In this document: positions 17,900-27,319 of the stretch, in pieces
Layout of the letters: each line of letters begins with the position of its first letter
Position numbering within the stretch: the stretch's first letter is position 1
NCBI GenBank assembly: GCA_050297535.1
Contig: JBNKSV010000020.1
Location: 1-39,955, forward strand
Origin: JAAGZL01 sp050297535
GTDB taxonomy: Bacteria > Pseudomonadota > Gammaproteobacteria > Chromatiales > Chromatiaceae
Direction of reading: 5' to 3'
Length of the DNA: 39,955 nt
Notes under the pieces: generated by a model
Seen by the model: only the letters and a program-made list of their open reading frames with translations
Database searches by the model: none
What the model was told of the DNA's origin: nothing
Made by a program: the position numbers and the translations under genes

Positions 17900-18742
17900 G
17901 TGACTGAAATAAAAGATAAACCAATCCTGATAACCGGGTGCTCCAGCGGCATCGGCCTGTGCGTAGCACAGGGTCTGCGCGCCAGGGGCTACCGGGTGTT
18001 CGCCAGCGCACGAAAACCGGAAGATGTGGAGATGTTGGCGCAGCAGGGCTTTGAGGCGATCCAACTTGATCTAACCAAGGAAGAGAGCATCAGAAAAGCC
18101 CTGATGAAGGTGTTGGACTTTACCGGCGGAGAGCTGTTCGCCCTGTTCAACAATGGCGCTTATGGCCAGCCCGGGGCGGTGGAGGACCTGCCAACCCAAG
18201 TTCTGAGGGAACAGTTTGAGACCAATCTATTCGGCTGGCATGAACTTACCAGACAGGTCATCCCGGTGATGCGGCGTCAGGGGTACGGGCGTATTATCCA
18301 AAACAGCTCAGTACTCGGCCTGATCGCCTTCCCGTTTCGCGGGGCATACAACGCCAGCAAGTATGCCCTGGAGGGGCTTACCGACACCATGCGCCTGGAA
18401 CTGCATGGCAGCGGCATCCATCTGAGCCTGATCGAGCCAGGACCGATCGACAGCCGTTTCCGCGCCAACGCCTATAGCAAGTGGCAGCAAACCCTAGCGG
18501 GTAAACCCAGTGTGCATCAGGAGGCCTATCGCAAACATGAAGATAGACTTTCCTCAGAAGAATCCACCACACCATTCACCCTGCCACCAGAGGCGGTGCT
18601 GAAGAGGGTGATCCATGCCCTGGAGAGTCCGCGCCCGAAACCACGCTATTTCGTGACCTTTCCGACCTATCTGTTTGCGGTATTGAAGAGGATCCTTACG
18701 GTACGCATGCTGGATATAGCCCTGCGTAAATCATCCGGTTAG
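17900..18742 (+). CDS. short-chain dehydrogenase/reductase, YbbO-like
   Basis: A 280-residue classical SDR. The nucleotide-binding motif TGCSSGIG lies at about residues 13-20, the NNG motif follows in LFNNGAYG, then catalytic Ser in IQNSSVLG and catalytic Tyr/Lys in YNASK. The layout, the IEPGPI(D/R)SRF segment and the basic, hydrophobic C-terminus resemble E. coli YbbO, an NADP-dependent aldehyde reductase. The substrate is not predictable. GTG start. It is divergent from pomA over 173 bp and ends facing gshA with a palindromic repeat between them. Confidence 0.88.
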   Translation: MTEIKDKPILITGCSSGIGLCVAQGLRARGYRVFASARKPEDVEMLAQQGFEAIQLDLTKEESIRKALMKVLDFTGGELFALFNNGAYGQPGAVEDLPTQVLREQFETNLFGWHELTRQVIPVMRRQGYGRIIQNSSVLGLIAFPFRGAYNASKYALEGLTDTMRLELHGSGIHLSLIEPGPIDSRFRANAYSKWQQTLAGKPSVHQEAYRKHEDRLSSEESTTPFTLPPEAVLKRVIHALESPRPKPRYFVTFPTYLFAVLKRILTVRMLDIALRKSSG

Positions 18743-18748
18743 GGCCCC

Positions 18749-18772
18749 GGGGACGCATTTAAATACGTCCCC
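18749..18772. repeat. 24-bp palindromic repeat at convergent junction, copy 1
   Basis: GGGGACGCATTT followed by AAATACGTCCCC, a palindrome with one mismatch, seven bases after the SDR stop and ten before the gshA stop. The same palindrome lies at 25220-25243 and 29088-29111, also between convergent genes. In RNA it would form a hairpin with an A/T-rich core on either strand. Confidence 0.75.
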
Positions 18773-18781
18773 TCCACCCAA

Positions 18782-20356
18782 TCAGGACTGATTGAAGTAG
18801 TCTTCCAAGAACCGTCCGAACGGAACCTTGTCGGATTCTTCCATTGTGATCTGTTGTTCGATGGAACGGCCTGCCTCATCCTCGAACAACCCTTGCCGCT
18901 CCGCGCTCAACTCCCAGCGATCAAAAAAGGATTTGTGCTGCTGTGACATACGCCTGGCAAACTGGAAAAATCCCTCACCGTTTTCTCTCATCTCGGCCAG
19001 CATCATGGCGGATGGGGTGCGATCAGGATCTGCAATAACCTCTAACTGTTGCGCCAGCACAGTAGAATAGGGACGTGCTGGATCATCGCGGTCCAGCTGC
19101 TCACATATACCATGCATATTTGTGCATATCTCATTGGCCCAGGCGTTGAGACTGATCTCATTGCCGTTGCGCCATAGGGTCATCCCCTCTGTCCTGCCGC
19201 CATGGGCAACCAGCTCCATGTTGCCATCAATCTCCCGCTGACCTTCGCAGTCTATTGGCGGACTATCCAGCAGCAGGCAAAACTGCATGAATGCCTCCAG
19301 GAACAGCAACTGCTCCTGACTTACCCCCAATGGATGGAAGGCGTTTACGTCTATGGAACGTAACTCTACATACCTTACCCCGCGTTTTTGCAGCGCTATG
19401 GTTGGCTTTTCCAGGGTGTTGGCCAGCTGTTTGGGGCGAACCGTTGAATAGTGTTCGTTTTCGATCTGCAGGATATTGGTGTTGAGCTGCTCATAGTCAC
19501 CATTGACCATTACCCCTATGCGCTCCCACTCCGGACAACTGGTATTGATGGCAAAGTTCATGCTGGAGATATAAGACTCTAGCGAGTTGTAGCATACGTT
19601 TATACCGACACCCTTCTCCCGGCTGTTGGTATAACCTATATCACCCATACGCAGAGAGGTGGCAAATGGCCCGAAGTAGGTATTCTCATTGAACGTGACC
19701 AGGCTGGTCTCCCTCTCTCCGATAAAGGACTTACACACAGCGGGGGAGGCGCCAAACAAATATGGAATCAACCAGCCATAACGTTTCAGATTCCGCACCA
19801 TGCCGAAATAACGATCATCTATAAAATCCCGCGGTTCGGACTTGTTTTGATCAAGAGACTGCAACACAAGCCAAAGTGCTTCATGAGGGGAATAGTTGAA
19901 GTGTACGCCGGATATAACCTGCATCACCCGTCCGTATCTGTGCCCCAGCCCCCGCCTGTATACGGTCTTCATACGACCGGCATTGGATGTGCCATACCTG
20001 GCTATCGGAATGGCGTCTCCACCTTCCAGGGCGCATGGCATACTTGTGGACCATAGTAGTTCATCTTCCAGCTTGGAATAGACGAAGGCATGGGCGTCGC
20101 CAAGGAACCGCAGTGCATCTCCACTGTTGGAGAATGGAGGGGTAATAATCTCGGTAAGGGCCTCTGAGTAATCGGTGGTTATGTAGCTATTGGTCAGGGC
20201 GGAACCCAAAGCCCGCGGATGAGCCGTGCGCGAGATGCTTCCGTCCGGAGACACCCTGAGACCCTCCTTCTCCAGGCCGATATTCCCACCAGCGAGCAGT
20301 CCTGCACCCCCGGCAGCGATTAAATTCGCCAAACGCTTATCGAGACTGGAATACAA
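18782..20356 (-). CDS. gshA: glutamate-cysteine ligase (gamma-glutamylcysteine synthetase)
   Basis: ATP-dependent first step of glutathione synthesis. It is the gammaproteobacterial (E. coli) type: 524 residues versus 518. Landmarks: GLEKEGLRV (about 27-35), ALGSALTNSYITTDYSEALTE, SGVHFNYS, ENTYFGPFATSLRMGDIGYT and VRYVELRSIDVNAFHP. The only start compatible with homology is TTG at 20356; ATA and a stop codon lie further upstream, and no strong Shine-Dalgarno is seen. Expression may therefore be translationally weak. It is 68 bp downstream of prc on the same strand. No gshB is present in the window. Confidence 0.95.
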   Translation of the reverse strand: MYSSLDKRLANLIAAGGAGLLAGGNIGLEKEGLRVSPDGSISRTAHPRALGSALTNSYITTDYSEALTEIITPPFSNSGDALRFLGDAHAFVYSKLEDELLWSTSMPCALEGGDAIPIARYGTSNAGRMKTVYRRGLGHRYGRVMQVISGVHFNYSPHEALWLVLQSLDQNKSEPRDFIDDRYFGMVRNLKRYGWLIPYLFGASPAVCKSFIGERETSLVTFNENTYFGPFATSLRMGDIGYTNSREKGVGINVCYNSLESYISSMNFAINTSCPEWERIGVMVNGDYEQLNTNILQIENEHYSTVRPKQLANTLEKPTIALQKRGVRYVELRSIDVNAFHPLGVSQEQLLFLEAFMQFCLLLDSPPIDCEGQREIDGNMELVAHGGRTEGMTLWRNGNEISLNAWANEICTNMHGICEQLDRDDPARPYSTVLAQQLEVIADPDRTPSAMMLAEMRENGEGFFQFARRMSQQHKSFFDRWELSAERQGLFEDEAGRSIEQQITMEESDKVPFGRFLEDYFNQS

Positions 20357-20424
20357 GGAGCACCCGTTATTGTCTGGAAACGGAGATATCGGCTACATCA
20401 TGGGCGCGACAAACAGCTACTAGG

Positions 20425-22533
20425 CTATCTTGCCTGACTGTTCATGGCGGCACGCGGGGCCGAAAAACTTATATAGTCAGAAAGGATATGGGCTGCCTCT
20501 TTTACCCCGATCTTGTCTATCACCTTCTGATCGGTCTCGACGGCATTCCTTCTCTTGCTATTGAAGCTCGCCTCATCATCCCCTCCATCGTCCGCAGGCT
20601 TCACACCGATGGATGCAAAATAACTCTCCTTTCTCTCCTTCTTGGCCCGCTTGCGCTCCTCCCATTCCTTTTTGCGTTTTTCCAGATTTAGGGAAACAAA
20701 TTTTTCATCTTTTATCTCACCAAGGACATTTTTTTCCTGGATAAGATAGTTAAACCCGGCGTCCGATTTAATCCTCTCCTCATGCCTGGCGCGGCAGACA
20801 TCCAGAGGACCAAGCTGGCTTATTTCGTGTTTCAGCGCCTTTATGCTGGCCCACGGCAGGGCGTTTTCCAGGGATCTTTCCCCTTCGTCGTCCGAGTCGG
20901 AAACGGTTGGATAGATAATGTCCGGCACCACTCCGCGGAACTGGGTACTACCGCCGTTCACCCGGAAAAACTGAGCCATGGTAAGACGCAGTCTCCCCAG
21001 ATCATTGCCGTCATCGCGCACAAACCGGTCCAGATCAATCAGCGTCTGCACCGTTCCCTTACCAAAGGTCGGCTCCCCTATGATGATGCCACGACCATAG
21101 TCCTGGATCGCCCCGGCGAAGATCTCGGATGCTGAGGCACTGTAACGATCCACCAGAACCGCCAAAGGACCAGCATAGACCAGTTCCGGATCGGTATCCT
21201 TCTCTATCTCCAACGATCCGGTGGAATCCTTCACCTGCACCACCGGGCCTGATGAAATAAACAGTCCGGTCAGCTCCGTTGCTTCAGTCAAGGAGCCGCC
21301 GCCATTCTGGCGCAGATCTATCACCACGCCATCTACATGTTCCTGCTCCAGCTCTTCCAGGATCTTCCTCACATCCCTGGTGGTGCTGCGAAAATCTTCC
21401 TCCCCGTTGGAGGCACCTTCAAAATCGCGATAGAAGGCCGGGATCTCAATCACCCCGATATGTAGCGTCGTATTACCATCTTTTTGCTCTATTATGGATT
21501 TTTTGGCGGCCTGATCTTCCAACTTGATCTCGTTACGCACCAACTCGATGGTCCTGGCTACTCCGGAAGAACCACCCTCTTCCGGCAGGATCTGCAGCCG
21601 GACCACAGAACCCTTGGGACCGCGAATCTTGTCCACAACATCCTGCAGACGCCAACCTACCACATCTTCAATCTCGCCCTTTTTACCCTGACCAACGCCA
21701 AGGATACGATCTCCGGGCTGTACCTTACCGCTCATCACTGCTGGACCACCTGGTATGGTCTTGAGCACCACCGTATATTCATCCTCCGTACTGAGGACCG
21801 CCCCGATACCCTCCAGTGACAGGCGCATGCTGATATCAAAATTCTCTGCCAGACGCGGCAACATATATGCGGTGTGGGGTTCAATACTCTGGGTATAGGC
21901 ATTGATAAACAGCTGATAGACATCGTTCGATTCCAGCTGTCTGGTACGGTGCAGGGTATCCGTATAACGCTTGCGCAGGGTCTTCTTGATCGCCTGCATA
22001 TCTTTGCCGGTCAACATCAACACCAGGATGTCGTTCTTGATGCTCTTGCGCCAAAGTTCCTGCAACTCTTGCTCGTTCGCGGCCCAGGGTGACTCTTCCC
22101 GATCAAAACGGAAGTCCTCATCCAGTTTGAAGTCAAAGTCCTTATCCAGCAGCTGCAGGGCATAGACTATGCGCTCCTCCAGACACTGCCGGTAGGCCTT
22201 AAATATCTCAAAGGCCGGTTTCAGATCAGCACCACGCAAGGCATCGTCGATCTTATTACGATATTTCTTGGTAAAGCCGTCCACATCCTGCTGGGTAAAG
22301 CATCGTTTATTTGCGTCCAGGGACTCAATGTAGCGCTTGAGGATAGCTGCCGACATAGCGTCATCCAGAACGCTCTGCTTATAGTGGTACCTGCTGATTA
22401 CGTTGTTGATGATCAAGGTGGACTGGCGCTGCTCCCTGGTGGGTTGCAGTTGTTTAACAGAGACCTCTGTCTGCGTCGCAAACAGTGGAACTGCCCATAA
22501 AAGCAGTAACAAGAATTTTATTCCGAACTTCAT
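20425..22533 (-). CDS. prc: carboxy-terminal (tail-specific) protease Prc
   Basis: Periplasmic S41-family serine protease that degrades tailed or misfolded proteins and regulates peptidoglycan hydrolases. A signal peptide (MKFGIKFLLLLLWAVPLFA) is followed by a long helical N-terminal domain, a PDZ domain (about 230-330, SLEGIGAVLSTEDEYTVV) and the protease core. The catalytic Ser lies in DRYSASASEIFAGA and Lys in GEPTFGKGTVQ. The C-terminus has DUF3340-like charged sequence. ATG 22533 begins exactly at the signal peptide; a GTG five codons upstream (22548) is an alternative. 702 residues compared with 682 in E. coli. Confidence 0.95.
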   Translation of the reverse strand: MKFGIKFLLLLLWAVPLFATQTEVSVKQLQPTREQRQSTLIINNVISRYHYKQSVLDDAMSAAILKRYIESLDANKRCFTQQDVDGFTKKYRNKIDDALRGADLKPAFEIFKAYRQCLEERIVYALQLLDKDFDFKLDEDFRFDREESPWAANEQELQELWRKSIKNDILVLMLTGKDMQAIKKTLRKRYTDTLHRTRQLESNDVYQLFINAYTQSIEPHTAYMLPRLAENFDISMRLSLEGIGAVLSTEDEYTVVLKTIPGGPAVMSGKVQPGDRILGVGQGKKGEIEDVVGWRLQDVVDKIRGPKGSVVRLQILPEEGGSSGVARTIELVRNEIKLEDQAAKKSIIEQKDGNTTLHIGVIEIPAFYRDFEGASNGEEDFRSTTRDVRKILEELEQEHVDGVVIDLRQNGGGSLTEATELTGLFISSGPVVQVKDSTGSLEIEKDTDPELVYAGPLAVLVDRYSASASEIFAGAIQDYGRGIIIGEPTFGKGTVQTLIDLDRFVRDDGNDLGRLRLTMAQFFRVNGGSTQFRGVVPDIIYPTVSDSDDEGERSLENALPWASIKALKHEISQLGPLDVCRARHEERIKSDAGFNYLIQEKNVLGEIKDEKFVSLNLEKRKKEWEERKRAKKERKESYFASIGVKPADDGGDDEASFNSKRRNAVETDQKVIDKIGVKEAAHILSDYISFSAPRAAMNSQAR

Positions 22534-22674
22534 TTGGTCAAGTAACACCCTATATTAAGGCAGCTTAGGCTGCTTACACACACATCCCGCCAGCAAGATA
22601 TCCAGTTATTCTGACCCCTAGGTATTGCCTAAGGTTTCGCCAGAAACATGGTTTTTGCCTCCACATACGCCATG

Positions 22675-23532
22675 TCAAACGATCAAGGACGGATGCAGCC
22701 CGGTAATAATCCCATGATACTCGGCATGATCCGGACCCAAATATCCGTGCCGAATACAAAAATCCATGACCACAAGGTTGCAGTTTAGCTTAAACTCGTC
22801 GCTATCACGTACAATCTGCATCACCTCCCTGACCGGCACCAGCTCAAACCCGGCCACCTCGCCATCCATGCATCTGGGCCGGAAGGAAGTCGGCAGCTGT
22901 AAATCATAACAGTATAAGGTGTCCGGCTTCATGCCCTTTTCCGTCTCAGCGTTATAGGTAATCATACCCACCGATCTGGCCTGAGACGCCATCTCTCCGT
23001 CTATTCCGGCCTCTTCCCAGCACTCCTTGGCCAGATTTGCATCCAGTTCGATGTTTGCCGGAAGCCCACCCGCCACCAGATTATCCAGACATCCGGGAAA
23101 GTGCAGCCGATCCTGTGAACGCCGCCCCAGCCAGAGCTTCAACTCTCCATCCTCCTCCACATAGCCGTTCATATGCTGCCCGAACGCCCTGATCCCAAAA
23201 TAGGGTGCCGCGGCCCGGTCCAGCCACAGCAGGCCATCTTCCCTGATTCCCGGGGTGGCTATGTACTGTTCGCCATGCAGATGGCTGATTACCCCCTGCT
23301 TCACCAGCTCCGCCAGCACCTCCGCAACCCTGGCGCTACGCTCGATTATATCCGCCCCCGGCAGGAGTAAATCCACCGCCTCGTCCGTGACCTGGAAGAT
23401 TTCCGGCCATTGCCGCAGATGCGACGCAAACCCCGGCTTGAGCAGACCAACCCGTACCTGCTCCACACAAAAAGGGATGAAATGGCTCAGATCATAGCGG
23501 TTGCATGCCCCTATATGCCGCAAGAAACTCAT
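22675..23532 (-). CDS. Nudix hydrolase with DUF4743 N-terminal domain
   Basis: A 285-residue protein with a DUF4743 region (about 1-110, including HIGACNRYDLSHFIPF) followed by a Nudix domain. The Nudix box reads GLPANIELDANLAKECWEEA then GI, matching G-x5-E-x7-[RK]-E-x2-E-E-x-G with Lys replacing the usual Arg. The family includes yeast YJR142W, reported to hydrolyse oxidised thiamine diphosphate analogues. I infer a sanitising role for a damaged cofactor here. Its ATG overlaps the mazG stop as ATGA, indicating translational coupling. I chose ATG 23532 over an upstream in-frame alternative for that reason. Confidence 0.88.
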   Translation of the reverse strand: MSFLRHIGACNRYDLSHFIPFCVEQVRVGLLKPGFASHLRQWPEIFQVTDEAVDLLLPGADIIERSARVAEVLAELVKQGVISHLHGEQYIATPGIREDGLLWLDRAAAPYFGIRAFGQHMNGYVEEDGELKLWLGRRSQDRLHFPGCLDNLVAGGLPANIELDANLAKECWEEAGIDGEMASQARSVGMITYNAETEKGMKPDTLYCYDLQLPTSFRPRCMDGEVAGFELVPVREVMQIVRDSDEFKLNCNLVVMDFCIRHGYLGPDHAEYHGIITGLHPSLIV

Positions 23533-24305
23533 TTCAGATCCGCCTTGGCCCTCTGCCACAACCCTTCCATCTCGTCCAGATCCAACTCTTCCATACGGCG
23601 GCCCTCCGCCCCAAGCATGGCCTCCATAGCCCGGTATCTGGTCTCGAAGGTCTGGTTGGCGCGGCGCAAAGCGGCTTCCGCATCCACCCTGGCATGCCGG
23701 GCCAGATTGACGCAGGAAAACAGCAGATCGCCGATCTCCGCCTCCAGACGTTCTTTGCTGTCACCGGCCTCTATTTCGACCCGCACCTCCGCCAACTCCT
23801 CTTGAATCTTTGCCAAAGGACCTGAGATATCCGGCCAGTCAAAGCCCACCTCTGCCGCACGCTTTTGCAGCTTGGTTGAGCGTACCAGGGCCGGCAGGGC
23901 CTGAGCCACCCCATCCAGTTGTCCTGCGCAGTCTCCCTTCCCATTACGCTCAACCGCCTTGTGACGCTCCCAGGCCTCGGTCTGCTGCTCGGCCGTGTCC
24001 ACCTGCTCATCTGCAAACACGTGGGGATGGCGGCGGATCATCTTGGTGCAGATGGCATCCACCACATCGGCAAAATCAAACAGGGACCGTTCCCGGGCCA
24101 TCTGGGTGTAAAAGGCCACCTGGAACAACAGGTCGCCCAGTTCGTCCTTCAACTCGGTCATATCATTCCGTTGAATGGCATCGGCCACCTCATACGCCTC
24201 TTCAATGGTGTGGCGTGAGATGGTGGCGAAGGTCTGCTCCCGATCCCAGGGACAGCCTGAAACCGGATCCCGCAGCCGTTCCATGATGTCTAGCAGCTGT
24301 TGCAT
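23529..24305 (-). CDS. mazG: nucleoside triphosphate pyrophosphohydrolase MazG
   Basis: House-cleaning enzyme that splits NTPs to NMP and PPi and lowers ppGpp under starvation. It has two tandem MazG domains in 258 residues (E. coli 263). The first, about residues 5-100, carries CPWDREQTFATI, the metal-binding EEAYEVADAI and the paired acids of ELKDELGDLLFQV. The second, about 130-240, carries EELAEVRVEIE and LEAEIGDLLFSCVNLAR. It is the first gene of a two-gene unit with the Nudix hydrolase and is divergent from the secreted-protein gene at 24452. Confidence 0.96.
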   Translation of the reverse strand: MQQLLDIMERLRDPVSGCPWDREQTFATISRHTIEEAYEVADAIQRNDMTELKDELGDLLFQVAFYTQMARERSLFDFADVVDAICTKMIRRHPHVFADEQVDTAEQQTEAWERHKAVERNGKGDCAGQLDGVAQALPALVRSTKLQKRAAEVGFDWPDISGPLAKIQEELAEVRVEIEAGDSKERLEAEIGDLLFSCVNLARHARVDAEAALRRANQTFETRYRAMEAMLGAEGRRMEELDLDEMEGLWQRAKADLK

Positions 24306-24374
24306 CTATCCTCCGAGAGGTTTTTATCCGACAAGATAATAACCGCGATAATAACAAGAAAAAAACAAAACAGG

Positions 24375-24383
24375 TGGTATAAT
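24375..24383 (+). promoter_or_regulatory. candidate extended -10 promoter for the 24452 gene
   Basis: TGGTATAAT at 24375-24383 is a perfect extended -10 element (TGn-TATAAT). It lies 68 bp before the GTG start in an A-rich divergent region between mazG and the secreted-protein gene. Confidence 0.5.
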
Positions 24384-24451
24384 GCGGCTCCAATTTTGCG
24401 CGTATACCGTCCAGCACCCGCTGGAGCGGTTTAGCTACATAGGTATTGTGA

Positions 24452-25210
24452 GTGAAAACTAGAGCCACCCTGTTAATAACAATTCTCCTGATCCACGCAG
24501 GCAGTTCCTTTGCGGCACAATATGCCCGCACCAAACCGGAGAAGTACAACCTGGATGAAACCGGGGCCACCATGGATTTCTGTTACAACTGGAGTTGCAA
24601 CAAGATCATGGATGTCCATCTGGACAAAAAACTCCTTAACAAGCTCTCCTCCAAGATAGCGCGCTGCGCCACCTCGGCCGAACAGGAGATCCTCGCCATC
24701 AGGAACGCGGTCAGAGACATGGAAAACCAGATCCTGGCCGACCATGAATTCCTGTTGGGCGATATTGCTGGAAACAAATTGGATAAGCTAAAAGATGGCG
24801 CTCTGGACTGCGTGGACAACTCCAGCAACACCAACAATCTCATACACGTCCTGGAGCAAAACAAACCCTTCAAATACTGGAAGGTAGATAAACCCTACGG
24901 CAGAGGCTTCTTCCGCCCGCACTGGACTGCAACCCTCAGGACCGAAGATAAAGACTTCATAAACAAATACCGCGACAAGACCCAGATCGGTGACAAAGAC
25001 TACACCATCTGGACCGTGGATACCTGGCTCACCACCTTCGCCTTCAACCCCTTTCTGTTTGAGATCAACGACTGGCTGGACGAACTGGACCCCTGGGGCA
25101 ACGACCTGTACCGCGGTCTATACCATCAGACGATAGATTGCTGGGGACCGGTGGAACCGAGATCCAGAGAAGACAAGCCACCCGATGAATCAACGGTTTC
25201 TGATCGGTAA
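24452..25210 (+). CDS. exported protein of unknown function with putative Cys-His-Asp centre
   Basis: A 252-residue protein with a signal peptide (residues 1-21, ending SSFA-AQ), so it is probably periplasmic. GTG start. Five cysteines: Cys44 and Cys49 in the motif FCYNWSC, then Cys72, Cys120 and Cys230. Three motifs stand out in order: DCVDNSSNT (Cys120), HWTA (His157) and TVDTW (Asp190). I recall similar CYNYGC ... DCxDxSTN ... HW ... VDSW patterns in unannotated gammaproteobacterial proteins. The order Cys, His, Asp is that of transglutaminase-like or papain-like hydrolases. That reading is inference; the fold is not confirmed. It is a single gene with its own promoter. Confidence 0.75.
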   Translation: MKTRATLLITILLIHAGSSFAAQYARTKPEKYNLDETGATMDFCYNWSCNKIMDVHLDKKLLNKLSSKIARCATSAEQEILAIRNAVRDMENQILADHEFLLGDIAGNKLDKLKDGALDCVDNSSNTNNLIHVLEQNKPFKYWKVDKPYGRGFFRPHWTATLRTEDKDFINKYRDKTQIGDKDYTIWTVDTWLTTFAFNPFLFEINDWLDELDPWGNDLYRGLYHQTIDCWGPVEPRSREDKPPDESTVSDR

Positions 25211-25219
25211 CTCACTTCA

Positions 25220-25243
25220 GGGGACGCATTTAAATGCGTCCCC
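25220..25243. repeat. 24-bp palindromic repeat at convergent junction, copy 2 (perfect)
   Basis: GGGGACGCATTT followed immediately by its exact reverse complement: a perfect 24-bp palindrome. It lies in the 66-bp gap between the convergent secreted-protein gene and the diguanylate cyclase gene. It is the reference copy for the family seen at 18749 and 29088. Confidence 0.8.
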
Positions 25244-25276
25244 TAATAGTCATTTCATTCGACGCAATAAGTTTCA

Positions 25277-27319
25277 CTATTGCGCCAGACGGCCTACATC
25301 CTGAGAAGAGACAGACGACAATCTTACATACCTATTCCGACCCATTTTTTTAGCCTGATACATGGCCCTATCTGCAGCATTGATTAGGCTATCTATATCC
25401 TGTCCGTCCGCGGGGTAGATGCTGATACCTATACTGGCCCCCAGATGCCGATTCACTGTTTCCCCCCGATCATCAATCTGGAATGTTTGGCCGATGACCC
25501 CTATGAGTTTCTGAGCCACGATATCGACAACGGCATCGTCTTTGACATCAGGGAGGACAACCACAAATTCATCACCACCCATCCGTGCCAGGGTATCTCC
25601 TTGGCGCAAAACACCTTCCATTCTCCGGGCCGCCTGCTTTAGAACAATATCCCCTGCTTCATGGCCCAACCCGTCATTGATCTCTTTGAACTTATCCAGA
25701 TCAACAAAGAGAATGGCCACCCCAAGCTCGCCTCTTTTCGCCTGAGCGAGGATTTGTGATAGGCGGTCATAAAGGAGTTTACGATTGGGTAAGTTGGTTA
25801 GAATATCGTGGGTGGCAAGCTCTTCAAGTTCCAGCTCGATCTGTTTGCGTAGAGAAATATCGCTATTGCTGGCCCGTCTACCCAAGAAACGACCATCCTC
25901 GCCAAATACGGCCTGACAGACATGCGCTATCCATCTCTCTTCCCCAGTGGCAGCGGTAATCCGAAAATCAATATGGCATACATCTTTTTCTGATTCGGTA
26001 TATTCGATATTCAGATGTTTAATCATTTTCGGCAAATCATCATGGTGAACAAGTTTGAGAAGCAAACCTGGATCATCTCGAAAATCCTGGGCGCTATAAC
26101 CGGTAATTCGCTCACTGGAAGGTGAGGTATAAACATAACGACCATCAGGCCCCACCCAATATTCCCAATCATAGGTAAAGTCAGCAACTGTACGAAACTT
26201 TTCCCGTTCACTTTTAAGCTCAGACTCGGCATTTTTGCGTCTGCAACCAGCATCCGCGGCCATCCAGCAGCCAATCCCCAATATGATTAATAGTAAAAGA
26301 TTTCCCCCGATATAAGGCACTAAGTAGGGATACTGATGCGCATTCATTACGCTTGGTTGAACATGGGACACCAACTTCCAAACGTAGTCTCTGGCGGAAA
26401 GACGTTCGGCACTCCTTGCATAGGCCTCTGGGGATCCGGTGCTGGACTGCAGGCCTTCAAATAGCGGATGGACAGTGGTGAAACTGAACAATCCGTTAGA
26501 GGTGACAAACTGCCCAGTCTCTTGCGTTGAGATTTCCTTCCATGCGACAGGATAGCGATGGGAAAAACTTTTTTCCTCCTTTCCCTGGAACATGAATCCC
26601 CATTCGTCTGCTGCATTGGCACCGCGCAAATAGAACCCGTCCTGATTAAGCATCAGAACATTTCCCGCGCTGGCGTCGCCTAGCTTGGCCAGATCTTCAA
26701 GCAGATGAGCGCCAAGAAAATTGAGAATAACCATGCCGGTCTTTTCCCTATCCTTGTTAAAGATCGGACTTGCAAAGCGAATCATCGGTTTCCTTGGTTC
26801 CTCCAGCTTGCCATGCTCTATATTGAGATCCAGTGGTGAGACAAAAACCTCTCCCCTGCTCAAACCCATCGTATCCAGAAAATAGTACCGTCTGGATTTA
26901 TCCTGCAATTGCTGGCGTGGCACGATATTGGGTTTGCCGTAATTCCAATTAACCCGGACCAACTCCATCCCGTTGGCGCCTATAACCCGCAATTGATCAT
27001 ATTTTTTCTTGTTGCGGGCAAACACAAGAAAAGCGTCTTCTATCAGGCGTCTGTTAGTATCGTTATCGTTAACAAAAAGATTCTGGAGAAAGTGATTCTC
27101 AGAAAGCACCGCTAAATCAGAGATAATATCCTGGATCTGATGACGGATAATCTCTTCCTGCTGTTGAATGTTAATGCTCTCCTGAGCCCTGAAGGCGCTG
27201 CGCCTTGACATATTGGAAGTAAGATAAAAAGAAATAGAAATCCCAAGAAGAAGGATTGCAAGAGGGAGATAAAGTCGGAAAAAATATCGGCTAAATTCCC
27301 GAAATCTAATTTTACCCAT
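25277..27319 (-). CDS. membrane sensor diguanylate cyclase (periplasmic sensor, PAS, GGDEF)
   Basis: Makes the second messenger c-di-GMP from two GTP. With the start at 27319 it has 680 residues: membrane helix about 13-34, a periplasmic Cache-like sensor region to about 350, a second helix (YIGGNLLLLIILGIGCWMAA), a PAS/PAC domain (FTYDWEYWVGPDGRYVYTSP, about 380-490), then GGDEF. The active site is a perfect GGDEF (about 581-585), and an inhibitory I-site RxxD (Arg572, Asp575) is present, so it is probably active and product-inhibited. ATG 27319 has AAGGG close upstream; the frame is open to 27388 with weaker starts. The ligand is unknown. Confidence 0.92.
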   Translation of the reverse strand: MGKIRFREFSRYFFRLYLPLAILLLGISISFYLTSNMSRRSAFRAQESINIQQQEEIIRHQIQDIISDLAVLSENHFLQNLFVNDNDTNRRLIEDAFLVFARNKKKYDQLRVIGANGMELVRVNWNYGKPNIVPRQQLQDKSRRYYFLDTMGLSRGEVFVSPLDLNIEHGKLEEPRKPMIRFASPIFNKDREKTGMVILNFLGAHLLEDLAKLGDASAGNVLMLNQDGFYLRGANAADEWGFMFQGKEEKSFSHRYPVAWKEISTQETGQFVTSNGLFSFTTVHPLFEGLQSSTGSPEAYARSAERLSARDYVWKLVSHVQPSVMNAHQYPYLVPYIGGNLLLLIILGIGCWMAADAGCRRKNAESELKSEREKFRTVADFTYDWEYWVGPDGRYVYTSPSSERITGYSAQDFRDDPGLLLKLVHHDDLPKMIKHLNIEYTESEKDVCHIDFRITAATGEERWIAHVCQAVFGEDGRFLGRRASNSDISLRKQIELELEELATHDILTNLPNRKLLYDRLSQILAQAKRGELGVAILFVDLDKFKEINDGLGHEAGDIVLKQAARRMEGVLRQGDTLARMGGDEFVVVLPDVKDDAVVDIVAQKLIGVIGQTFQIDDRGETVNRHLGASIGISIYPADGQDIDSLINAADRAMYQAKKMGRNRYVRLSSVSSQDVGRLAQ

